Numbered from the stretch's first letter, positions 1 through 7,174 are shown. The stretch is 13,478 bases of DNA from an uncultured Peptoniphilus sp. (GCA_902465645.1 CABQNX010000030.1:1-13478); one strand, 5' to 3'. A program made the numbers and translations. Notes: generated from the letters alone by a model not told the origin.

Positions 1-2
1 AT

Positions 3-41
3 GTAGAGATAACTTTGGACTTGTTAGAGGAAAAATTTTAA
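3..41 (+). CDS. Possible C-terminal end of an upstream gene (partial)
   Basis: Reading frame 3 is open from the window edge and would encode the ending VEITLDLLEEKF before a TAA at 39-41. The composition looks like an ordinary hydrophilic C-terminus. A convincing rho-independent terminator follows about 50 bases later, as expected after a gene end. Frame 2 is also open to about position 199, but it reads straight through the terminator hairpin and is unlikely to be coding. Twelve codons are too few to assign a family. Confidence 0.35.
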   Translation, partial: VEITLDLLEEKF

Positions 42-91
42 TTAGTTTTAACTTAAATATAAAAGAATTTATTAAAAAATTAATTATCACA

Positions 92-118
92 AAGGGGTCA
101 GGTAACTGGCTCCTTTTT
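92..118 (+). terminator. Rho-independent terminator of the upstream gene
   Basis: A 10-bp stem (92-101 with 106-115, two G-U pairs) closed by a GTAA loop is followed by a run of five T. It separates whatever lies left of the window from the ppx-ppk unit. Confidence 0.8.
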
Positions 119-176
119 GTTTTAAATTTTATTGTTCAAAATACTAGACAAAAAATTACATACTTTAAAAGAAAAA

Positions 177-206
177 TTTACAAGAATTTTACAATTTAAG
201 TTTAAG
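177..206 (+). promoter_or_regulatory. Weak candidate promoter for ppx-ppk
   Basis: TTTACA at 177-182 and TTTAAG at 201-206 are 18 bases apart. The first matches the sigma-A -35 consensus at 5 of 6 positions, the second the -10 at 4 of 6. In such AT-rich DNA this match could be chance. A promoter is expected somewhere between the terminator at 92-118 and ppx. Confidence 0.25.
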
Positions 207-244
207 ATGATTGTGAATGATTATGAGGAAGGATGGGATTATTT

Positions 245-1162
245 ATGAGACACGCAATAGTAGATATAGGATCCAACACAATTAGGTTAATCGTCTTTGA
301 CGCTAACGAAGAGACTGAAGAATTAAAAAAAGTTTTAAATAAAAAATATACTGCTGGACTAATAACTTATGTGCACGATGGAGAGCTTTCTGGAAAGGGA
401 ATAAAAAAACTTATAAAGACCCTTGCAAGTATAAAAAATATTGTAGAAGAACTAAAGGTTGACACTTTCTCACCCTTTGCTACAGCATCCTTGAGAAATT
501 TAGACAACACTGAGGAAGTCTTGGCAAGAGTCAAGGAAGAACTTGATATTGATATTGATGTCCTAGACCAAGTTGAAGAAGCTTTTCTTGGAAATGTTGG
601 AATAAGAAGTGAAGTAGAAATTGAAAGTGGACTTTCAATAGATATTGGTGGTGCCAGTACAGAAGTTGTTTATTTCGATGAAGAAGGACCTAAGGAATTT
701 CTAAACTTAAATATTGGTTCACTCTTACTTTACACTGCAAATGTATCGAGAATTTTGCCAAAGAAAAAAGAAATGCGTGCTATTAAAAAAACTGTTCTTC
801 GTGAAATTAATTCTTTTAAATTTTCTACTAAGACAGACAAATTAGTTGGAATTGGTGGATCAATTAGGACTACAGGAAAAATCATTGAAGACTTTTGGGG
901 AGGAGATGACAAATCCTTTAGCTTAGATGACCTTGATAAATTAATTGAACTTATTGAAGACAAGGACACAGATATTATTAGGTCAATCTTGAGCATCAAC
1001 CCAGCCAGAATCCATACAACTGTACCTGGAATAATTATTTTAAGAACTTTTATGAAAAAGTTTAAAATAAATGAAATACAAGTTTCTGGAAATGGACTGA
1101 GAGAAGGTTATTTAATTTATAAAGTATTGGGTGGTAATGATGAAATCGTACTTTCAAAATAG
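245..1162 (+). CDS. ppx: Exopolyphosphatase / Ppx-GppA family phosphatase (short form)
   Basis: Ppx/GppA family enzymes remove terminal phosphate from inorganic polyphosphate or from pppGpp in the cytoplasm. The protein shows the ASKHA-fold phosphate-binding motifs in order: DIGSN at residues 7-11, an EEA-containing segment near 115 where the catalytic glutamate is expected, DIGGASTE starting at 133, and GIGGSIR near 202. At 305 residues it consists only of the two-lobed catalytic core and lacks the C-terminal HD-like region of about 500-residue homologues such as E. coli Ppx. ATG 245 is chosen because it gives the usual family start (MRHAIVDIGSN). ATG 233, four codons upstream, is possible, but the purine-rich GAGGAAGG at 225-232 abuts it. 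The 3' end overlaps ppk by 23 bases. The adjoining kinase favours polyphosphate over pppGpp as substrate, but this is inference. Confidence 0.9.
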   Translation: MRHAIVDIGSNTIRLIVFDANEETEELKKVLNKKYTAGLITYVHDGELSGKGIKKLIKTLASIKNIVEELKVDTFSPFATASLRNLDNTEEVLARVKEELDIDIDVLDQVEEAFLGNVGIRSEVEIESGLSIDIGGASTEVVYFDEEGPKEFLNLNIGSLLLYTANVSRILPKKKEMRAIKKTVLREINSFKFSTKTDKLVGIGGSIRTTGKIIEDFWGGDDKSFSLDDLDKLIELIEDKDTDIIRSILSINPARIHTTVPGIIILRTFMKKFKINEIQVSGNGLREGYLIYKVLGGNDEIVLSK

Positions 1163-3284
1163 AGAATTATCCTGGCTAAGATTTAACGAAAGAGTGCTTC
1201 TTGAAGCAACTGAAAAAGAAGTCCCTGACCTGGAGAAATTAAAATTTATTAGTATTTTTATTTCAAACTTAGATGAATTTTTTATGGTTAGGGTTGGCTC
1301 TCTTCATGACCTATCTTCCTTGAAAAAAGAAGTAAAAGATAACAAGACTGGTATGAATGCAGAAGAGCAAATTCAGGCAATTTTAAAAACTCTTCCAAAA
1401 ATATATGAAGAGAAGGACGAGATTTTTAAAGAAGTAAGTGAGAGCTTAGAGAAGGTAAATATAAGAAACTTATCCTATGAAAATTTGGATAAAAGTCAAA
1501 AAGATTTTGTAGATGACTTTTATATTAATAGGATTGATCAACTTGTGTCTCCTCAAATAGTTGATATAAATCATCCCTTTCCATTTTTAGAAAATACGAA
1601 ATTATATGCCATTGCACATCTAGAGAAAAATGGAGAAAAAGTATTTGGTATAGTTCCAGTTAGAAGAACTTATCCAAAATATTTAATCTTGCCAGGAGAA
1701 AACTTTGAATATATTTTAATGGAAGATATAATTCTAAATAAAATTGATGAAATTTTTAAGGATTATGAGGTCTTATCAAAAAATATAATTAAGGTAACAA
1801 GGAACACTGACTTTGTTGATGACAGGGATACCTGGGAAGAGTTTGACGACTACACTGAATACATGAAGACCATCTTAAAGAAGAGAAAGAGATTAAATGT
1901 TGTGAGGTTGGAATCAGAAGGAAGTCTTCAAAAGCCAAGTCTTAAATTTCTTTTGAAAAAGTTGGACTTAGATGAGGCTGCATATTTTCCTTCAGACACA
2001 CCCCTAAATATGAAATATGTCTTTGATTTAATTGATGAAGTGCCAAAGGCTATAAAAAGTGGTCTCCTCTATAAGGAATTAAGACAATACAATCCTAGCG
2101 ATTTTTCTTCCAGCGTGACAGAAGATATTAGATTGAAAGACAGGATTTTATCTTATCCCTATGATAGCATGGATACTTTTATATCTCTTCTTAAAGAAGC
2201 AGCTAATGACCCTGAGTGCAAGTCCATAAAGATAACAATTTATAGGCTGGCAAAAAATTCTAAGGTTGTTAGATACTTAACAGAGGCAGCACAAAATGGA
2301 AAAGAAGTCACAGTTTTTGTTGAGATAAAGGCGAGGTTTGACGAAGAATCAAATATAAATTATGCAAATATTCTTTATGAAGAAGGTTGCAACATTATCT
2401 ACGGCTTTAACAAGTACAAAATGCACTCTAAAATTTGCCTAATAACTTACAAGGACAGTGAAAGTGGAAACTTAAATTACATCACACAAATTGGGACAGG
2501 AAATTACAATGAATCCACTGCAAAACAATACACTGATTTTGCCCTAATGACTGCCAATAAAGAAATAGGACTTGATGCAACAGACTTCTTTAAAAATATG
2601 TCCATTGGCAATTTAGATGGGAAGTACAAACATCTTCTACAGTCACCAACAAGCTTAAAGTCAGGACTTATGCATCTTGTAGAAAGAGAAATTGAAAAGG
2701 GAGAAAATGGCTACATCCTTTGTAAATTCAATTCTCTAACAGACAAGGACTTTATAGAAAAATTTGTTGAGGCGTCTCAAAAGGGCGTAAAAGTTGATTT
2801 AATTATTAGGGGAATCTCTTGCCTTCTTCCTGGAATAGAAGGCAAAAGTGAAAATATAAGTATTAGGTCTATTGTTGGAAGATTTTTGGAACACCCAAGG
2901 GTTTATGTGTTTGGAAAGGACAAGAAAGACATGTACATTTCTTCTGCCGATCTTATGACAAGAAACACTGAAAAAAGAGTGGAGATTGCAACACCAGTCT
3001 TAGATGAAGAGATTAGAATTAGGATACTAAATTATCTTGAAATACAAATGCAAGATAATGTTGGCGCTAGGACTATGAATAGTGATGGAGAGTATGAAAA
3101 AATTGAAATTCAAGGAGAAAGAATTTCATGTCAAAATTACTTTATAAAAAAGTGTGAAGAAAAGAACTTTGCTGCGAGAAGTAAAGTCGAAAAAACAACT
3201 ATTGATAAAGAAAAAGTTGAATATGAAAAAATTAACAAAAAGGACTCTTTCTTTGGCAAGATCTTAAAAATTTTCAAAAAATAA
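1140..3284 (+). CDS. ppk1: Polyphosphate kinase 1
   Basis: PPK1 reversibly transfers the gamma-phosphate of ATP to a growing polyphosphate chain through a phosphohistidine intermediate. The N-terminal domain is recognisable from YFQNRELSWLRFNERVL followed by the NLDEFFMVRVG motif. The two phospholipase-D-like C-terminal domains carry KMHSK, with the expected autophosphorylated histidine at residue 429, then GTGNYNESTAKQYTDF. Further on are LEHPRV with the second catalytic histidine at 585, and SSADLMTRN with EKRVEIATP. The 714 residues are close to the usual 690-720. The last ~40 residues are a lysine-rich tail (see findings). ATG 1140 is chosen because GGGTGG at 1129-1134 then sits 5 bases upstream; ATG 1137 and GTG 1131 are in frame alternatives. 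Overlap with ppx suggests co-transcription and translational coupling. Confidence 0.95.
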   Translation: MKSYFQNRELSWLRFNERVLLEATEKEVPDLEKLKFISIFISNLDEFFMVRVGSLHDLSSLKKEVKDNKTGMNAEEQIQAILKTLPKIYEEKDEIFKEVSESLEKVNIRNLSYENLDKSQKDFVDDFYINRIDQLVSPQIVDINHPFPFLENTKLYAIAHLEKNGEKVFGIVPVRRTYPKYLILPGENFEYILMEDIILNKIDEIFKDYEVLSKNIIKVTRNTDFVDDRDTWEEFDDYTEYMKTILKKRKRLNVVRLESEGSLQKPSLKFLLKKLDLDEAAYFPSDTPLNMKYVFDLIDEVPKAIKSGLLYKELRQYNPSDFSSSVTEDIRLKDRILSYPYDSMDTFISLLKEAANDPECKSIKITIYRLAKNSKVVRYLTEAAQNGKEVTVFVEIKARFDEESNINYANILYEEGCNIIYGFNKYKMHSKICLITYKDSESGNLNYITQIGTGNYNESTAKQYTDFALMTANKEIGLDATDFFKNMSIGNLDGKYKHLLQSPTSLKSGLMHLVEREIEKGENGYILCKFNSLTDKDFIEKFVEASQKGVKVDLIIRGISCLLPGIEGKSENISIRSIVGRFLEHPRVYVFGKDKKDMYISSADLMTRNTEKRVEIATPVLDEEIRIRILNYLEIQMQDNVGARTMNSDGEYEKIEIQGERISCQNYFIKKCEEKNFAARSKVEKTTIDKEKVEYEKINKKDSFFGKILKIFKK

Positions 3285-3313
3285 AATTTTAAAAAATTTA
3301 AAACTAGTTTTAG

Positions 3314-3342
3314 ACTTCTAGGTACTTCCTAGAAGTTTTTTT
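3314..3342 (+). terminator. Rho-independent terminator after ppk1
   Basis: A perfect 9-bp stem (3314-3322 with 3328-3336) with a TACTT loop runs directly into seven T. It closes the polyphosphate unit and makes the next gene a separate transcript. Confidence 0.9.
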
Positions 3343-3350
3343 ACTAAAGT

Positions 3351-3380
3351 TTTACAGGCTTTTATAAAGTTTTATATATT
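3351..3380 (+). promoter_or_regulatory. Candidate promoter of the choice-of-anchor I gene
   Basis: TTTACA at 3351-3356 (5 of 6 to the -35 consensus) is followed 16-18 bases later by TATATA/TATATT (3373-3380). A further TATACT lies at 3386-3391 without a good -35. The position, between a strong terminator and a strong ribosome binding site (AGGAGG, 3408-3413), supports a promoter here. The exact hexamers are uncertain. Confidence 0.45.
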
Positions 3381-3418
3381 TCTTTTATACTATCTATTTA
3401 ATATTATAGGAGGAATTT

Positions 3419-5659
3419 ATGAAAAAAATTTTTTTAAAGTTAGGACTTGTTTCAGTTACTTGTATATCATTACTTGTGCCTGCCTTTGCCGCAGAGACTC
3501 ATCAAAAAACTTATAGTGACAAAGACTTTGTAAGGGAACTGTCTTCATATTCAGTTGGAAGCGCCAATGCTGATGGAGGAGTTGCTGAAATTGTGACTTA
3601 CAACAAAGAGGATAAAGTTTTTTATGTAGTAAGTGGAGTGACGCAAAGTATTGACCTTGTAAAAATTAATAGTGACGGAAGTACAAAGCTTCAAAAGAAA
3701 ATTGAAATTGGGAAAGTTTTAGAAGGCCAAGACATAAATGCGGGAGACATGACTTCAGTTTCTTATTCTGATGAGAAAAATCTACTTGCAGTTGCAGTTC
3801 AAGATAGTGTTTATGATAAAAATGGTCACATAGTAATATTAGATAAAGATGGGAATTTTGTAGAAGCTTATGAGTGTGGAGTTCAACCTGACATGGTCAC
3901 TTTCACTAAGGACGGCAAATATATTCTATCTGCAGATGAGGGAGAACCAAGAGAGGGCTATGATAAGGGTGCTATTGATCCTAAGGGCAGCGTAACTATT
4001 GTTGATGTTAAAAATAAAAAAACAAAAAAAGTTGAATTTAATATTGATAGAGATGAAGCATTAAATAATGGTGTTCTTTTAAAGAAAAATTCGGATCCAG
4101 CAGAAGATCTTGAACCAGAATATATTGCCATTTCTGATGATAATAAAACTGCCTATGTTTCACTACAAGAAAATAATGCTATTGCATCAATTGATATTGA
4201 AAATGCAAAAACAAATTATGTGAAAGGTCTTGGATTTATTGACCACACTTTACCTGGTAATGAAATTGATAGTGTCAGAGGAAAAGACAGCAATGCAAAA
4301 ATTGACATAAAAAATGATGATTTTCTTGGAACTCCAATGCCAGATGGCATTGCCTTTGTATCAAAGAATGGGAAAGATTATATATTAACTGCAAATGAAG
4401 GTGATGCAAGAGAATGGGGAGATTATGAAAACACAGACTCCAAAAAATTTGACAAGAAAAATGCAGATAAGAAGACAGAATATCTTGACCCTGAAAAGAC
4501 AGATGGACTAGTTCAAGGTAGAACTCACTTACTTGGTGGCAGATCTTTTTCTATTTATGATGCAAGTGATTTAAGAAAGGTCTACAACTCTGGTTCAGAT
4601 TTTGAAAAAAATACTGCAAGAATTTTTCCAGATTTCTTTAACACAGATAACGATGAAGACAAAGGCCCAGATGAATTAGATGCAAGGTCAAATAAGAAGG
4701 GACCGGAACCAGAAAATATAGCAGTTTTAAACATTAAGGACAGGACTTATGCTATAGTTGGTCTCGAAAGAATTTCTGGAATTATGATTTATGATATTAC
4801 TGATCCTCTTAATCCAGTTTATAAAGATTATTTTAACAACAGAATTTTTATTAAGTCAGTTGATAAAGATGAAAAAGTTGGTCTTGAAAAGAGAGGAAAT
4901 ATTGGACCAGAAGGTTTATGTACCATAGAGGCAAAGGACTCACCAACAGGCAAGTCTTTAGTGTTAGTGGCAAATGAAGTTTCAGGGACAGTTCAAGTTA
5001 TTGAATTCTCATATCCTAAGGATGAAGATAAAAGTGGAATTACTTGGACAGAAATCGAAGATAATGCTGGGATAATTGAAAACAGAAGTAATGATTTAAT
5101 ATCAAGAGACCACAGAGAAAAGACTTATCCAGTATTCGTAAATTATTTTAAAGACAAAAAGAATAAGAATACAAATGAATTGGAATATAAAACATCTCAA
5201 GAGTCAAAAGAAAAGATTTATAAATTTTTTATAGGAAGAAATGAGTATGAAATTATAAATAATGGTGAAAGTGAAAAAGTAAAAATTGATGTGGCTCCAA
5301 GAATTGAAAATGAGAGAACACTTTTACCTATGAGACTTATTGCAGAAATACTTGGAATTGATGTCAAGTGGGACGAAGATAAGAGGTTAGCAATATTTAC
5401 TAAGGAAGATAGAATTGTGAAAGTACAAATTGATTCTTCTGAAATAGAAATAAATGGTGTAAAAGAAAAATTATATTCAAAAGTAAAAATCGAAAATGAT
5501 AGAATACTAATGCCATTAACAAATATTTCTAAAGCCTTTGGTCTAACAAATGGAAATACAGATGACGGAGTAGACCAAAATATTGAATGGGATAATAGTG
5601 AAAGATCAGTCACAATAAAAAACAATAAAAATAAAATTATCTATCCTACAGAAGAGTGA
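3419..5659 (+). CDS. Secreted choice-of-anchor I beta-propeller protein with C-terminal copper-amine-oxidase-like stalk domain
   Basis: The 746-residue product starts with a classical signal peptide: KK near the start, a hydrophobic core, and likely cleavage after AFA at residue 24. The region to about residue 560 resembles the choice-of-anchor I family, relatives of animal mesenchyme-specific glycoproteins often labelled alkaline-phosphatase-like. Recognisable motifs are GVQPDMVTFTKDGKYILSAD with EGEPREGY after it (about 160-187), NEGDAREWGDY (about 326), GPEPENIAVL (about 428) and GNIGPEGLCTIEA, a repeat pattern typical of beta-propellers. From about 600 to 742 lies a copper-amine-oxidase N-terminal-like (stalk) domain with two half-repeats, ENERTLLPMRLIAEILG followed by VKWD, and NDRILMPLTNISKAFG followed by IEWD. 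No LPXTG, SLH domain or C-terminal membrane segment is visible, so surface attachment may rest on the stalk domain. The ATG has AGGAGG five bases upstream. The enzymatic activity is unknown; a phosphatase role is only a family label. Confidence 0.85.
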   Translation: MKKIFLKLGLVSVTCISLLVPAFAAETHQKTYSDKDFVRELSSYSVGSANADGGVAEIVTYNKEDKVFYVVSGVTQSIDLVKINSDGSTKLQKKIEIGKVLEGQDINAGDMTSVSYSDEKNLLAVAVQDSVYDKNGHIVILDKDGNFVEAYECGVQPDMVTFTKDGKYILSADEGEPREGYDKGAIDPKGSVTIVDVKNKKTKKVEFNIDRDEALNNGVLLKKNSDPAEDLEPEYIAISDDNKTAYVSLQENNAIASIDIENAKTNYVKGLGFIDHTLPGNEIDSVRGKDSNAKIDIKNDDFLGTPMPDGIAFVSKNGKDYILTANEGDAREWGDYENTDSKKFDKKNADKKTEYLDPEKTDGLVQGRTHLLGGRSFSIYDASDLRKVYNSGSDFEKNTARIFPDFFNTDNDEDKGPDELDARSNKKGPEPENIAVLNIKDRTYAIVGLERISGIMIYDITDPLNPVYKDYFNNRIFIKSVDKDEKVGLEKRGNIGPEGLCTIEAKDSPTGKSLVLVANEVSGTVQVIEFSYPKDEDKSGITWTEIEDNAGIIENRSNDLISRDHREKTYPVFVNYFKDKKNKNTNELEYKTSQESKEKIYKFFIGRNEYEIINNGESEKVKIDVAPRIENERTLLPMRLIAEILGIDVKWDEDKRLAIFTKEDRIVKVQIDSSEIEINGVKEKLYSKVKIENDRILMPLTNISKAFGLTNGNTDDGVDQNIEWDNSERSVTIKNNKNKIIYPTEE

Positions 5660-5720
5660 GAATCTTTAAAAATTTCACTTGATATTCACTAAAAACTTTT
5701 GATGAATATACAATTTTTCA

Positions 5721-5756
5721 CTACAGTTAAGGCAATTCTATTTGTTGTAACTATAG
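5721..5756 (+). repeat. Imperfect inverted repeat in the intergenic region
   Basis: CTACAGTTA (5721-5729) pairs with TAACTATAG (5748-5756) at eight of nine positions, and the pairing can continue inward with weaker pairs. The right arm lies in the perfect 10-nt palindrome AACTATAGTT (5749-5758). No T-run follows, so it is a poor intrinsic terminator. It lies about 30 bases upstream of the pur promoter and could be an operator or the end of the preceding transcript. The rest of 5660-5788 shows no gene. Confidence 0.4.
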
Positions 5757-5788
5757 TTTAGAGTGACTAATGAAGTTTACAAAAACTA

Positions 5789-5817
5789 TTGACAATTAAA
5801 ATCTAAATTGATAATAT
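5789..5817 (+). promoter_or_regulatory. Promoter of the purine operon
   Basis: A perfect -35 TTGACA (5789-5794) is followed by TAATAT (5812-5817) at 17 bases, or by GATAAT (5810-5815) at 15. Transcription would begin near 5823-5826, just ahead of the aptamer, which is the expected geometry for a riboswitch leader. Confidence 0.75.
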
Positions 5818-5845
5818 TTAATTGTATGAGAGCTCATATCATGAG

Positions 5846-5934
5846 TGAAAGTGTGCCTAGGGATCCGGGCTTTGCCAAGGACCGAGCGGTACTGGTACTT
5901 CTTATGAAGTATCACACCTTAGGGAAAAAAGCCC
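5846..5934 (+). promoter_or_regulatory. ykkC-class riboswitch aptamer, probably PRPP-sensing (ykkC subtype 2b)
   Basis: The leader carries hallmark ykkC sequences in the correct order: GTGTG then CCTAGGGATCCGGGC, a small hairpin (GGC-TTT-GCC, 5868-5876), GGACCGAGCGG (5879-5889), an 8-bp hairpin with a TTAT loop (5894-5901 with 5906-5913), CACAC (5913-5917) able to pair with GTGTG (5851-5855), and AGGGAAAAAAGCCC (5921-5934). Known ykkC classes sense guanidine, ppGpp or PRPP. The subtype that accompanies de novo purine genes in anaerobic Firmicutes binds PRPP and activates expression. The GAGCGG core, rather than the GAGAG I associate with guanidine-I, and the downstream purC favour PRPP. The terminal AAGCCC is also the start of the terminator stem, so ligand-stabilised folding would prevent termination. 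Class assignment is firm; ligand assignment rests mostly on context. Confidence 0.8.
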
Positions 5935-5978
5935 AGAGGGGTAGGTTTTACGAAATCTGCCTCTTTGGGCTTTATTTA
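5928..5978 (+). terminator. Regulated terminator of the purC leader
   Basis: Positions 5928-5948 pair with 5953-5973 in a stem of about 21 bp with four G-U pairs and a UACG tetraloop, followed by TTTATTTA. Its 5' arm begins with AAAGCCC, which is the 3' end of the aptamer, so the two structures exclude each other. The purC ribosome binding site (5986-5990) lies outside the hairpin, pointing to control of transcription rather than translation. Confidence 0.85.
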
Positions 5979-5995
5979 ATTTACTGGAGGAAATT

Positions 5996-6676
5996 ATGAA
6001 AACTATTTACCAAGGAAAAACTAAGAATGTTTTAGAAGAAGACGGAAGATGTTACCTACAATTTAAGGATGACATGACAGGAACTGACGGAGTTTTTGAT
6101 ACTGGTGGAAACCAAGTAGCTGGTAGTATTGAAGGTGCAGGTAAAGAATGTTTAAAGGTTACTAAATACTTCTTTGAAAAAATCAATGAAGCAGGAATTA
6201 ACACTCACTACATTTCTTCTGACCTTGACAATAATTTAATGGAAGTAAAAAGAGCAAGTGTGTTTGGTAAGGGTCTTGAAGTTATTACAAGATTTAAAGC
6301 TGTTGGATCTTTCTACAGAAGATATGGCCTTTATGTAGAAGAAGGTGCTGACCTTCCAGAATATACTGAAATCACTTTAAAAGATGATGGAAGAGACGAT
6401 CCACTTATTACTAAAGAAGGACTTGTTGCCCTGGGTATATTAAAGGCTGAAGAATACGATACAATCGTAGAAATGAATAAGAAAATTGCAAATATTGTAA
6501 AAGATCTTTTAAAAGAAAAGGGACTAGATCTTTACGATATTAAATTTGAATACGGTAGACTTGAAGGATCAGACGAAATCGTCCTAATCGACGAAGTTAG
6601 TGGTGGAAACATGAGAGCTTACCATAATGGAGAATATGTAGAACCTCTTAATGTTTCAAAATATCTAGAAATTTAA
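5996..6676 (+). CDS. purC: Phosphoribosylaminoimidazole-succinocarboxamide (SAICAR) synthase, divergent clostridial type
   Basis: SAICAR synthase joins CAIR and aspartate using ATP in purine synthesis. The N-terminal YQGKTKNV (residues 5-12) corresponds to the family's YEGKAKxx motif. GINTHYI, RFKAVGSFYRRYG (the family's RNxAAGSxxxRxG), DDPLI, YDIKFEYG and DEVSGGNMRAY (199-209) follow in proper order. The C-terminal signature replaces the DEISPDTCRLWD of B. subtilis/E. coli PurC with DEVSGGNMRAY but keeps the aspartate, glutamate, serine and arginine. I recognise this form from clostridial PurC proteins. The length of 226 residues is normal (about 235). ATG 5996 has GGAGG five bases upstream. 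It is the first gene of the operon, directly behind the riboswitch terminator, with purE 10 bases downstream. Confidence 0.9.
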   Translation: MKTIYQGKTKNVLEEDGRCYLQFKDDMTGTDGVFDTGGNQVAGSIEGAGKECLKVTKYFFEKINEAGINTHYISSDLDNNLMEVKRASVFGKGLEVITRFKAVGSFYRRYGLYVEEGADLPEYTEITLKDDGRDDPLITKEGLVALGILKAEEYDTIVEMNKKIANIVKDLLKEKGLDLYDIKFEYGRLEGSDEIVLIDEVSGGNMRAYHNGEYVEPLNVSKYLEI

Positions 6677-6686
6677 GGAGTTAAAA

Positions 6687-7163
6687 ATGAGAGTATCAAT
6701 TATAATGGGTTCAATTTCTGACAGAGAAATTGCAGACAAGATCGTTGCAAAATTAATGGAATTTGGGATTGAATATGAAGCCAAAGTAATTTCTGCTCAC
6801 AGAGCCTTAAAAGAGTTACAAGAATATGTAAAAAATGCTGAATATGAAAGTCAAGTTTTCATTTCAATAGCAGGCAAGGCTGCCCACCTTGGTGGAGTTA
6901 TAGCAGCTCTTACTACAAGACCTGTTATTGGAGTGCCTGTTAAGAGCTCTACTCTTGACGGACTAGATGCACTTCTTTCCACTGTTCAAATGCCAAGTGG
7001 AGTACCTGTTGCTACAGTTGCTATTAATGGTGGAGAAAATGCTGCAATCCTTGCTGCAGAAATTTTGGCTGTATCTGATGACAATTTAAAGGAAAAGCTA
7101 AGACAATTTAGGTCTGATATGTCAGAAAAAATTGCAAACACCGAATATATTTACGAAGGATAA
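6687..7163 (+). CDS. purE: 5-(carboxyamino)imidazole ribonucleotide mutase / AIR carboxylase PurE
   Basis: PurE makes CAIR, the substrate of PurC. The 158-residue protein begins with the phosphate-binding MGSISD (residues 7-12) and has the catalytic SAHR with His38. AGKAAHLGG follows, where most class I enzymes have AGGAAHLPG, then GVPVKSSTLDGLDALLS and VQMPSGVPVATVAI. The overall pattern is class I (N5-CAIR mutase) and unlike the short class II enzyme of Treponema. Class I normally works with PurK, which is not in this cluster. AAGGAG (6675-6680) overlaps the purC stop and sits six bases before ATG 6687. Spacing to purM is 11 bases. Confidence 0.93.
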   Translation: MRVSIIMGSISDREIADKIVAKLMEFGIEYEAKVISAHRALKELQEYVKNAEYESQVFISIAGKAAHLGGVIAALTTRPVIGVPVKSSTLDGLDALLSTVQMPSGVPVATVAINGGENAAILAAEILAVSDDNLKEKLRQFRSDMSEKIANTEYIYEG

Positions 7164-7174
7164 AAGGAGCGGAG

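Noticed and set aside
2..199. Open frame 2 from the left edge through 199
   Set aside because: It reads through a clear terminator and AT-rich spacer; frame 3, ending at 41, is the more likely gene end.
730..999. 89-codon open frame on the - strand inside ppx
   Set aside because: Low-complexity translation with no family resemblance, fully inside a well-supported gene.
5218..5625. 135-codon open frame on the - strand
   Set aside because: Serine/phenylalanine/isoleucine-rich translation antisense to the stalk domain, a typical shadow of A-rich coding sequence.
5861..5866. GGATCC and other restriction-site-like palindromes
   Set aside because: Short palindromes of this kind occur by chance; this one is part of the ykkC core.
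5846..5934. Guanine (purine) riboswitch before purC
   Set aside because: The typical three-way junction with its conserved loops is absent; the conserved blocks match the ykkC class instead.
5808..5999. Open frame of 63 codons just before purC
   Set aside because: It spans exactly the riboswitch and terminator hairpins, has no family-like content or ribosome binding site, and is explained as structured leader RNA.
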